Source: Anopheles merus
Lineage: Eukaryota; Arthropoda; Insecta; Diptera; Culicidae
DNA length: 64,000 bases
Direction: 5' to 3'
Assembly (NCBI RefSeq): GCF_017562075.2
Contig: NC_054085.1
Location: 18,144,722-18,208,721, forward strand
Shown: in pieces, positions 56,132 through 64,000 of the stretch
Layout: each line of letters begins with the position of its first letter
Numbering within the stretch: the first letter of the stretch is position 1
The notes under the pieces: generated by a model
The model's input: only the letters and a program-made list of their open reading frames with translations
Told to the model about the DNA's origin: nothing
Database searches by the model: none
Made by a program: the position numbers and the translations under genes

Positions 56132-56335
56132 GGCCGGTCTGGTGGTACAGTCGTCAACTCGTACGACGTAACAACATGCCCGTCATGGGTTCAAGTCCCG
56201 AATAGACCGTGCCCCCATACGTAGGACTGACTATCCTGCTATGGTAACAATAAGTCACTGAAAGCCAAGCTTCATTAGTGGGTACTGGCAGGCCTTGACC
56301 GACAGCGGTTGTTGTGCCAAAGAAGAAGAAGAAGT
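56132..56335 (+). mobile_element. tRNA-derived SINE, full length
   Basis: Box A region TGGTACAGTCGTC, box B GGTTCAAGTCCC, common body with GACTATCCTGCTATGG, tail GAAGAAGAAGAAG. Target duplication AGATCATAATCCTG / AGATTATAATCCTG (56118-56131, 56336-56349; one mismatch). This is the reference copy used to reconstruct the split SINE at 12.3-13.6 kb. Confidence 0.95.
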
Positions 56336-56536
56336 AGATTATAATCCTGCGACCTCGTACATGATATCCTGCGAGAATTGGAAGTTAGATGAATTATCAT
56401 ACTCAAGAGGTTGAAATCTTCTAGAAATTTATCTTAAAATAGACCTCGGCAGAAGAACCAGTATAGCAGCACACGTTCTAAATGCATATAGTTTGGATAT
56501 TGGAAACTTTGAATGCAGATTGATCAGATTTTTCAT

Positions 56537-56542
56537 TTTATT
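56537..56542 (-). terminator. Poly(A) signal of FREP gene A
   Basis: AATAAA on the minus strand, about 35 bases after the stop codon. Confidence 0.75.
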
Positions 56543-56575
56543 CGTGTAAATTTGATGTTATGCAGTGCGCTATGA

Positions 56576-57673
56576 TTATGTTTCACGTATCAGCATTCTG
56601 GAATATGCCAATCCCTGGTAAGAAGATTTGTAATGGTACCAACATATAGCTTTTGGGTCCACTTTATCCATATAAACTCCATTCAGATTTGAGTAGTGAC
56701 ACTCTTTGTACCACCATGCTCCCTCGTTTTCGGTAGCACAGTTTCCACCTGTACTATCATTGTCCCGATCCTTGGTGGAGAACTTCATCCCTTTGTGGTG
56801 ATGTAATGAATCTCCTGCTGTTCCTGTGTACGATCCCAGTTTTGATAGTGGATATTGTTCCGCCTCACTGCCAATCGCAAACTCACTATAGCGTGCGTAA
56901 ACGTAGTTTCCGGAGAAATCTTTCAACTCCACTAATAATTCGTAGGATCGTGCTGAAGTCAACCAATGCAAACGCTCCAAACCGAGCCAAAACTCTTCAT
57001 CGACACTTCCGAATCCATTCCGATACTCGACCCAGTTGCGATAAAAGTCCAACGATCCGTTAAACCGATGCTGAATCACTAGCCAGCCTCCTCCGAAAGT
57101 CGTTTGATCGCAGTACCCCATGAATGGTTCGTCGTTTTCGGTCGGTTGTATCAGATACTTGCCCGATTGCTTCGATGGCGTTTCCTTGCACGAGCGAACG
57201 GGGGTTTTCGTCGATGTAGACCAAAAACTGGCCTTGAATTGACCTCGATCTTCCTTTGACGCTAGCATTTGGATCTCGTTCCGCATTTGTTCGTGGTTGG
57301 CGCAGGCCGTCTGCTGCGAGAGCATTTTATTCGACTGTGTCTTCAGTGCGGTTAGATTGTGACCGACCGCTCGACTCAGTTGGCTGATGGTCCCCGTAAC
57401 TTCCGACTGCTTCTGGTCGATGGTCCACAATAGTTCATCCATAAGAGTCTCCTGATGGGTCAGCTTCAGCTCGATAGTTTCTCGATCCTCCTTCATCGCG
57501 AGCTCCATTGCGATCAGTTTGTACTGGAGGTATTCCAGCTTGGTTGTAATGACCTCGTATCCAAAGCCGGTGAGGGATGGATGTGAATCATTTTGCTCGA
57601 TACCGTGCACTTTTGGTGTTGAAAACAAGACTACCACAAGATACAAAAACACTGAATGAACGTTCATGGTCAT
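56576..57673 (-). CDS. Fibrinogen-related protein A (FREP, ficolin/tachylectin-like), 365 aa
   Basis: A secreted pattern-recognition type protein, intronless. Residues 1-24 are a signal peptide (cleavage after VHG). Residues 38-145 are helical with heptad-like spacing (coiled coil) and carry Cys 124, a likely inter-chain bridge. From Cys 162 to the end is a fibrinogen C-terminal domain with the usual pairs Cys162-Cys188 and Cys312-Cys325, landmarks FGGGWLVIQ, DFYRNW, GFGS..EFWLGL, the calcium loop DRDND (302-306) and CHYSNLNG (325-332), the segment forming the acetyl-group pocket in tachylectin 5 and ficolins. Cys 344 is an extra, unpaired cysteine. Insect FREPs bind microbial carbohydrate in haemolymph or gut. 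TATA box and poly(A) signal are close. It is the last of three tandem same-strand copies. Confidence 0.95.
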   Translation of the reverse strand: MTMNVHSVFLYLVVVLFSTPKVHGIEQNDSHPSLTGFGYEVITTKLEYLQYKLIAMELAMKEDRETIELKLTHQETLMDELLWTIDQKQSEVTGTISQLSRAVGHNLTALKTQSNKMLSQQTACANHEQMRNEIQMLASKEDRGQFKASFWSTSTKTPVRSCKETPSKQSGKYLIQPTENDEPFMGYCDQTTFGGGWLVIQHRFNGSLDFYRNWVEYRNGFGSVDEEFWLGLERLHWLTSARSYELLVELKDFSGNYVYARYSEFAIGSEAEQYPLSKLGSYTGTAGDSLHHHKGMKFSTKDRDNDSTGGNCATENEGAWWYKECHYSNLNGVYMDKVDPKAICWYHYKSSYQGLAYSRMLIRET

Positions 57674-57726
57674 CTAGAACCAATTACCACAATGGAATGA
57701 TGCTGAGCAATGGCGTATGTGGCTTC

Positions 57727-57734
57727 CTTTTATA
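57727..57734 (-). promoter_or_regulatory. TATA box of FREP gene A
   Basis: TATAAAAG on the minus strand, about 55-60 bases before the ATG, in the same relative place as the TATA boxes of the two other copies. The 5' UTR must therefore be only about 30 bases. Confidence 0.75.
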
Positions 57735-58220
57735 GTGCCGCTTTTTAGGTCTGGTTGCATTGTAATTCTCAAGACAGCAACTGATTCCCACGACTTGGCT
57801 TTCAGCACACCATAGTAAGTAAATTATCTGATTGGTCATCTGTGTTCTACTCTATGCATGAAACGTTCGGATGCGGTCTCAAAAACTGCGATAACGTATG
57901 CAAAAATAATGCGGTCTGCCTTATCAGTCGTTTAGTGTGGTGTTTTAGTTGTGCCTTTTTATTTCAAGTGGCAGGGTCAGTCATGTTTATTGTAACTGTG
58001 AATAGACTCTCTTCCATAAATGTGTTGCTTATAGTAGTTTTTTTTTTATTTTAGTAGTGCGATCACGTCTATAACTTCATAAGTTGATGCCTTATCATAA
58101 CGCACAGCATTCCGGCGAGTCACCAGACCAAGGATGAAGATGCAGCGATAATACACCAAACGTATGCAACTGTTAACTGGTTCTGGAAATTCAACTGAGC
58201 TTGGAATGGATGCATGTTTG
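57735..58220. other. Spacer between FREP A and the pseudogene
   Basis: Non-coding. It contains TTATCAG (GATA-type) motifs at about 57924 and 58093. It is not obviously homologous to the upstream block shared by the other two copies. Confidence 0.5.
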
Positions 58221-58244
58221 TTTTATTTTATTGATTAAAACGCG

Positions 58245-59271
58245 TTAAATTTCGCGAACCAACATTCTTGAGTATGCTAAACCCAAATAGGATGATTTGT
58301 AAAAATACCAGCTTATAGATTTTCCACTTGTACTATTCATATAACGATCATTTAGATTTGAAGTGTTAGCACAACTATACCACCAAGCTCCTCCGTATAT
58401 GGGAGCACAGCTTTTATCGGGATAGTGATCATTGTCCCGATCCTTGGTCGAAAACTTCATCCCTTTATGATATTCTAATCCATCTTTTACTGTTCCTAAA
58501 GACAATTTAACCTTATTTAACATATATTGCTCTGCCTCGCTGCCTATTTCGAACTCGCTATGCAGTGCGTAAAAATAGTTTCCATCGAAATCTTTCATCT
58601 CAACCAACAGTTCGTGTTGTCGTGCCTGCGTAATACAATGCAAGTGTTCCAAGCCGAGCCAAAACTCTCCATCGAGGCTTCCAAACCCGTTCCGATAGTC
58701 ATCCTAGTTGCGATCAAAGTCCACCGATCCATTAAAACGATACTGGAACACAAGCCAACCTCCTCCGAAACTAGACTGTTCGCAGTAACCGAGGAATGGT
58801 TCGTGATTTTCGGAAGGTTGTATCAGATACTTGCCCGATCGCTTCGATGGATTGGTCTTGCACGATTGAAACGAAACACTGTGAAGATTTAGGCCAGAAG
58901 TAACCATAAATGGAGCCGGGTCTTGCTTCGATAAAAGCATTTGAATCTCATCTCGCATCCGTTCGTGGTTGGCGTTGGCGGTCTCCTCAGTGAGCATTTT
59001 ATTTGTTTGTGTGCTCAGTGCGGTCAGATTGCGGCCAATCGTTTCGCTCAGTTGGCTGACAGCTGTAGACAGCTTCTGGTCGAAGCGCTTCCGATCCTCG
59101 TTCATAGCAAGCTCGATCGCGGTCAGCTTGCACTGAATATGGTCCAGTTTCGCTGTTATCATCTCGTACCCAAAGCCGGTGAGGGACGAATTAGCACAGT
59201 TTTCGTCGGTGAATTTTTGTTGTAAGAAATACTAGTAATAGAAGGTAGAATATCACTTGATGGTCACTCAT
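58245..59271 (-). pseudogene. Fibrinogen-related protein pseudogene (FREP B)
   Basis: Same layout as its neighbours: a hydrophobic signal start at ATG 59271, coiled coil, fibrinogen domain. Two lesions break it. First, comparison with copy C shows an indel at about 59205-59212, just after the signal peptide; the frame then meets TAA at 59191-59193. Second, the conserved Trp of the FYRNW motif is TAG (58704-58706). The remaining frame is open to the natural stop, and DRDND is kept. The pocket segment, however, reads CANTSNLND, losing the His and Gly of CHYSNLNG, as expected under relaxed selection. An internal ATG at 59162 would omit the signal and still hit the TAG. TATA box and poly(A) signal are still present, so it may be transcribed. 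Confidence 0.92.
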
Positions 59272-59330
59272 GCTGAACTGTTACCTTTACTTCTACCAGA
59301 ATGACACTGAGGAACGGAGAATACGGCTCG

Positions 59331-59339
59331 TTTTTTATA
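59331..59339 (-). promoter_or_regulatory. TATA box of FREP pseudogene B
   Basis: TATAAAAAA on the minus strand, about 60-70 bases before the ATG, aligning with the TATA box of copy C. Confidence 0.7.
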
Positions 59340-59389
59340 TTACCCCGGGAAGGGGAAAAATTGTAGACAGGGAATAGCAAGCAAAGCTT

Positions 59390-59780
59390 ATCAGTTGTGT
59401 AAAGAAGCAAATAAAAAGCTTAAAGTAAAAATAAAAACACATCAGGGCCAGTACAGTTAATTGCAACTTAAAGAGCGTCTTAATGTTTCATATCGCTTGT
59501 TATGATTAACACAAATGTATTACATGCAGAAGTAAAAATCAAAATCAAGTCCAAAAGGCCCACCCAACGAAGAGAGCTTATCAATTGGTAAAGGTTAAAG
59601 GTGGTCCAATTTGTCCAATAATCACGTGGGAATTCCCACTTGATGTAAGCTAATGTTTACGGCATGCATAATCTTTTAAAGTCACTTTCGGTGAATTCAA
59701 TAATGCGTGTCAGTCCGTTTGTTATCTCTACTTGGTTGAAACTCATCTCGCTTTGGGTAGACTCTATCGCTCTGAGCGTA
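59390..59780 (-). repeat. Duplicated FREP upstream block, copy beside B
   Basis: Aligns with 62510-62900 over its length: shared GCTTATCAG, GTTAATTGCA, AAGAGCGTCTT, GCTTATCAATTG, TCCAATTTGTCCAA, TTCCCACTT and AATGCGTGTCAGT in the same order and spacing. The gene and its regulatory DNA were therefore duplicated together. Confidence 0.88.
59628..59637. promoter_or_regulatory. Palindromic Rel/NF-kB-type site upstream of FREP B
   Basis: GGGAATTCCC fits the insect kB consensus GGGRNYYYCC on both strands and lies in a 14-bp perfect palindrome (GTGGGAATTCCCAC), overlapping an E-box CACGTG. It is about 360 bases before the pseudogene ATG. Binding by Rel1/Rel2 is an inference. Confidence 0.6.
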
Positions 59781-61464
59781 ATAGATTAAACAAAATAAGT
59801 TGGACCGGTACAGAGATTGCATTGCTTACGGTGCATTATACAGTTTCATTTTTCTCACCTTTACATGTTTGATGAAGGTTCTAAATATTTGCATAATATT
59901 TTTCTACCATGACGTAAATCATTTTCCGTATCGATCCTCCCGAGTAGGTTTTTCGTTCGAAAAGTTGTTGATCTATGACTACCTCTTGGAGTGAAGTTTA
60001 TCGGCGTGCTTAAGAGCACGAACCAAAAAAAAACTTAAAAATGAAGGCCTCTCTTTTTCTACTAACCCTCCCACGTGAGTGTTTTAGGACGGTTTAGGTG
60101 GAACAATATTTCAGGCCCCACTCGAAAGATCGAAAGGGTGCGCGCTCATAATTTATCTATACCGATGTGATTTATGTGCGCTACCGGGCCCGGGCTCGGT
60201 GTATTCAAGATTCATGGTGACACAAAAACAAGCGCACAAGGGGGAGGGAAAATGCGAAAAGGATGCAAAAAACATGGCGCAAAAACATACACACACAATA
60301 ACCAAGAAAACCATTTGCACAACACAAGTATAAAGCTAGATATTTTCTAAACCCTACGTGTCTACATGATGGACTTCAAAAAACGTGGAAAGAAAGCAAA
60401 CAAAAAAGAACGCTGGAGCTCCCAAATCGGAAGTCACTCACTATTTATGCTGCCACGAAAGCCCCCTTTGGTCCCGAGTGGGGGATTCACATTGGTCGTG
60501 CTGCCTTCGATGGGCAAACAATTTGTCCTCGAAAACTTCCAATGCAATGATCTATGGATTGAGCGGTTGCACTCCTATCCCTGATAGAGACTAGCCGATA
60601 CGGTGGGTTGGTGGCTTGTGAAGTTTGGATCTTTTTTACTCCTCTCTGCCTTGGCCGGAAACTTGGAAGCACAGCAGGAAATGGTTGTTGACTCGTTTGT
60701 GTATGTGTTCACACCCGAAAGTGTTTCGCGAACGGCATATCAGCAACGCAGCAGGCAAAAGGATACAGCCACACTCGTTAAGGCTAAACGCATCATGTAA
60801 GCGAACTGATAGCCCTCCTTTTCAAGAACATCGGCATGCTTCCGGCTTGCTGGAGTGCGAAGAAGCGTACGAAGATGATATATTTCTGTCCTTCGATCAT
60901 CTGCGAGATGAAGGCTTGGTGTTGTGGCGGAAAACGGGTTGGTTTTATTGGAAGATGAGTTAGGGGGATGGAAAATATCTTTCGTGAATCTTTTTTTTTA
61001 TTCATTCGCTTGTTATGAGGAGAGACATTTTGTTCGGCATTTTTTCGAAGCTTGTTTACTTGGTGATTTGTAATGCTAGGGAGAGAATTTATTTTTCGTT
61101 AGAGGAGTAAAAACAGGAAAAGGTGTAATGGAGTGCCTAACGCACGTCAGGAAAGTGTGATAGACTTTTACAGCCACACGGTTGGTTGTTTCTGTTTTAT
61201 TTTGATGATGTCTCTCATCGGAATCAATAACTATAATTAAACTCAATAATCTGTTTAACTTTGCCAATAACAATTGTAAAGTAATTTGAACTTAACAAAG
61301 AACTTCCGAACATTCACATACTCTACATCGTGAAGAACACAAAGCAAAGATAAACTTTATGAAATCAATTTACTGTTGATGCAATGCAATGATCGATTCA
61401 ATAAAAACCATGGAATTTGGATACTTCGAATGCAGATATTTGGTTCAAAAACTTTTCTCTTCCT
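59781..61464. other. Spacer between FREP C and the B upstream block
   Basis: No gene can be supported. A signal-peptide-like frame at 60603-60800 has no ATG and an in-frame stop just before it. Confidence 0.5.
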
Positions 61465-61470
61465 TTTATT
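61465..61470 (-). terminator. Poly(A) signal of FREP gene C
   Basis: AATAAA on the minus strand, about 35 bases after the stop, matching the position in gene A. Confidence 0.75.
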
Positions 61471-61503
61471 GATATTAAGTGTAATTTATACATTGTGCTG
61501 TGA

Positions 61504-62403
61504 TTATATTTCGCGAATCAACATTCTGGAATATGCCAATCCCTCGTGAGATGTGTTATAGTGGAACCAACACATAGATTTTGCATCAGCTCTATTCATA
61601 TACACTCCGTTCAAATTGGAATAGTGACAATCTTTGTACCACCATGCTCCCTCGTACGCGACAGCACAGCTCCAGGATGCAATGTCATTGTCGCGGTCCT
61701 TGGTCGAAAATTTCATGCCTTTTTGGTTTTCTAATGAATCTCCTGCTGTTCCTGTGTACGATCTCAGCTTTGCTAGTGGATATTGTTCCGCCTCACTGCC
61801 AATCGCAAACTCACTATAGCGTGCGTACCCGAAGTTTCCGGAGAAATCTCCCAACTCCACCATTAGTTCGTGGGAGCGCATCGAAGTTAACGAATGCATG
61901 AGTTCCAAACCGAGCCAAAACTCTCCATCGACACTTCGGAACCCATTCCGGTACTCGACCCAGTTGCGATAAAAGTCCAGCGATCCGTTAAAGCGTTGCT
62001 GGATCACTAGCCAGCCTCCTTCGAAAAAAGTATGATCGCAGAATCCCACGAATGGGTAATGATTTTCGGCAGGCTGTATTAAATATATGCCTGATTGTTT
62101 CGATGGCTCTTCCTTGCACGAGCGAACGTAGGTTTGCCTACTGACTTTCAACTGAGATGGATTTTCCTTCGACGTTAGTTGGTTGATAGCTGAAGATAGC
62201 TTCTGTTCGATTCTTTCCCGATCCTTTTTCATAGCAATCTCCATCGCGGTTAGTTTGCACAGAATATGATCTAGCTTCGCCGTTATCATCTCGTACCCAA
62301 AGCCAGTGAGGGACGAATTACTACAAATTTCGCCGGAACAGTGGATTGTTGGTGTAAGAAATGCTACTAACAGAAGGAAGAACATTACTTTAGTATTTAA
62401 CAT
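61504..62403 (-). CDS. Fibrinogen-related protein C (FREP), 299 aa
   Basis: Secreted, intronless paralogue of gene A. Signal peptide 1-22, short helical segment (about 38-80), then a complete fibrinogen domain from Cys 96: pairs Cys96-Cys122 and Cys246-Cys259, WLVIQQRF, DFYRNW, EFWLGL, calcium loop DRDND (236-240) and CHYSNLNG (259-266). Cys 278 is unpaired, as in gene A. It lacks about 60 residues of the coiled coil found in A, including the cysteine equivalent to Cys 124, so it may assemble differently; Cys 27 and Cys 49 could serve instead. In the fibrinogen domain it is closer to A than B is, but it shares its upstream DNA with B. Family role: carbohydrate recognition in immunity. Confidence 0.95.
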   Translation of the reverse strand: MLNTKVMFFLLLVAFLTPTIHCSGEICSNSSLTGFGYEMITAKLDHILCKLTAMEIAMKKDRERIEQKLSSAINQLTSKENPSQLKVSRQTYVRSCKEEPSKQSGIYLIQPAENHYPFVGFCDHTFFEGGWLVIQQRFNGSLDFYRNWVEYRNGFRSVDGEFWLGLELMHSLTSMRSHELMVELGDFSGNFGYARYSEFAIGSEAEQYPLAKLRSYTGTAGDSLENQKGMKFSTKDRDNDIASWSCAVAYEGAWWYKDCHYSNLNGVYMNRADAKSMCWFHYNTSHEGLAYSRMLIREI

Positions 62404-62470
62404 GGTGCACTGCTACCGATCACTTAACTTCTATCAAAAGAACACAGAGGAACGTTTCACGAACGGCTGG

Positions 62471-62478
62471 TTTTTATA
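62471..62478 (-). promoter_or_regulatory. TATA box of FREP gene C
   Basis: TATAAAAA on the minus strand, about 70 bases before the ATG, in a context (ACTATAAAAAC) close to that of gene A. Confidence 0.75.
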
Positions 62479-62509
62479 GTAACCTAGGGATGGGAAAAAA
62501 TCGTAAAGA

Positions 62510-62900
62510 ATTCACATAAAGAAAAGCTTATCAGCTTTGCAACGGGGCAAATAAAACCATTGGCTCCACCAAACGTTAAGGTCAGTGCAGTTAATTGCAG
62601 CTGAAAGAGCGTCTTGAGGCACCATATCGCATATTGTGATTAATACAAATGTGAAACATGCAAAAGCAAAAACATCAAACAAGCCTCCAATGTGGAGTCC
62701 ACCCAATGGGAGGAGCTTATCAATTGTAAGGTTGAAGTTAGTCCAATTTGTCCAAAAAAATACGCGGATATTCCCACTTCATGTAAGAAATTTGTTATGA
62801 CATGCATACTCATTTGAAGCCACACTTAGTGATGTATTTAATGCGTGTCAGTTCAATTGTTATCTCCATTTGATTAAAACTCAATCAGTGTTTGAGTGAG
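62510..62900 (-). repeat. Duplicated FREP upstream block, copy beside C
   Basis: Counterpart of 59390-59780. It keeps the two GATA-type GCTTATCA motifs and the TCCAATTTGTCCAA block. Confidence 0.88.
62766..62775. promoter_or_regulatory. Degenerate kB-like site upstream of FREP C
   Basis: GGATATTCCC occupies exactly the aligned position of the perfect palindrome beside B. The third G of the consensus is replaced by A, so affinity is probably lower. Confidence 0.4.
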
Positions 62901-64000
62901 TTACCATCTAGGATGCAATAAATAAATTAAAAAAGAAAAAACAATTTTCTCTACGTGATTTTGTAATTGAAAATCAATCGATTGTAGATGTAATGAACAT
63001 TGAACGATGCTATCAAAATCATTGAACGATGCTATCAAAACCTTATGATCTTGAGTTATGATCGGTTGATTGAGTTGTGCGTAGTTTGAAAGTGAAAAAT
63101 ATATACCGAAATTAACTTTGAAGACCTACTCAAAAATTTCCCATACCCTTCCTAACTGTCTTCTTCAAAATATATTGTTACCAAACGAGTTAGACCGGTG
63201 GCGGTTAGAAAAATGAGCCAGCCCTGTTGTCCGCTTGTGATGATTTACTACTTCTGGGGTGAGTGGTCCATCCGAGGTTCGAAAGCCTTTTATGAAGATC
63301 CCAAATCACTTACCAGCAAAATAGCGAGCAATAAACAGAGTGAATGCGAGAGAAGTATGTTATTGGCCCCGACTCACTCGATCGTCCAATCTTCGAAAGG
63401 CCCATTGGACGGATTGTTAGAAAATGGTCCATTAACTGGCCAAACTGTGGCAAAGCGCACAACAACCCCAAACCGAGGCTGCCAAGTGATTCCGAACAAT
63501 TAATCATAAATAATCGAAACGGCACAAGCGAACGTTGTTGTGTTGAGATCATTCTCTTCTTAAGCTTTCTCTCCCACCCTCTCTCTCTCTCTCTATCATC
63601 TTCCCCGAACCGTAATCATAATGTTATTCATAAACATAAATTGTCTGACACATTTGCATAACTCTTCGGAAGATGTGCTTCTTCCGAGTCCGGCCATGGC
63701 GTCAGTGCTTGCCCGGTGCCAAGTCAAGAAGTTGTGCGCCGATTGCACCCTGGCCGGACAGAGGCAGGCTGGCCGGAACTGTCGGTTTGCTAGTACCGGG
63801 CTTCGTCTGCTTCCTCCGAGCACAAATGGCACCACCAAATGGCAAAACTTCCAGCCAAGCTCCAGTTCCGAAGTGCGGTCCCGGTCTGTCCGAAAGTAAC
63901 GTGCCTTCGGGGCGCATTGTCTTGTTCATGCAAAGGTTTGGCGAGGTCGGTCTCCCGGGTGCCAAAAGCCACCTCTCTCCCTCTCCCTGCCTGTACCAAT
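62901..64000. other. Right-hand end, no gene supported
   Basis: AT-rich to about 63.2 kb, then mixed sequence with a CT run (63575-63595). GC-rich open frames on both strands after 63.6 kb may be part of an exon continuing outside the window, but neither shows a domain or convincing splice site. Confidence 0.4.

Noticed and set aside
56132..56210. tRNA gene
   Set aside because: Box A and box B are present, but the sequence is the head of a SINE seen in several copies, with no full cloverleaf.
60603..60800. Small secreted protein (hydrophobic start, LEA-Q cleavage-like site)
   Set aside because: The frame begins with GTG, has no ATG, and has an in-frame stop just upstream. No convincing acceptor was seen.
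63621..63965. Exon at the right edge
   Set aside because: Frames are open on both strands, with no domain, no clear splice sites and no start context. Left undecided.
1..64000. CRISPR array or bacterial-type operon
   Set aside because: The window is eukaryotic. The only regular arrays are microsatellites, a 39-bp degenerate repeat and a ~10-bp satellite without unique spacers.

Overview
The window is insect nuclear DNA, almost certainly from an anopheline mosquito. The grounds are spliced genes with GT-AG introns and GC-rich third codon positions, tRNA-headed SINEs of the kind known from Anopheles (SINE200 type), Tc1/mariner, hAT-like and RTE-type debris, and a tandem group of fibrinogen-related (FREP) genes, a family greatly expanded in mosquitoes. 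The genus is an inference from family knowledge; no database was searched. The window holds two protein systems, both of types known from insect humoral immunity, in a background of long introns and nested transposons.

Region 1 (about 1.5-39.2 kb, + strand) is one gene of eight coding exons spread over 37 kb. Joined with matching splice phases at every junction, the exons give 606 residues: signal peptide, a CLIP-like cysteine knot, a basic Ser/Pro linker, and a trypsin-fold domain that has lost its catalytic residues (a CLIPA-type serine protease homolog). The first intron is about 15 kb. The introns hold a 163-bp direct repeat pair, a degenerate 39-bp tandem repeat, a MITE inside a MITE, a SINE broken by two later insertions, two opposed copies of a roughly 700-bp element, an internally deleted mariner, two hAT-like MITEs, a young SINE with 64 A, a headless SINE and an RTE LINE fragment.

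Region 2 (about 39.2-56.4 kb) is gene-poor. It has a reverse-strand SINE, a hAT-like element whose interior is a ~10-bp satellite, a short dispersed motif, one likely terminal exon of an unidentified + strand gene (54.5 kb), and a further SINE.

Region 3 (about 56.5-62.9 kb, - strand) is a tandem cluster of three intronless FREP genes, each with a TATA box 50-70 bp before its ATG and a poly(A) signal just after the stop. The first and third are intact (365 and 299 aa). The middle one is a pseudogene with an early frameshift and a Trp-to-amber stop. The middle and third copies share about 390 bp of duplicated upstream DNA. That block carries a perfect palindromic Rel/NF-kB-type site beside the pseudogene and a degraded version beside the intact gene.

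The last 1.1 kb and the first 1.5 kb show no gene that can be supported. The protease homolog and the FREPs may both act in haemolymph: CLIPA homologs regulate protease cascades and FREPs bind carbohydrates. Nothing in the sequence links them functionally beyond proximity.
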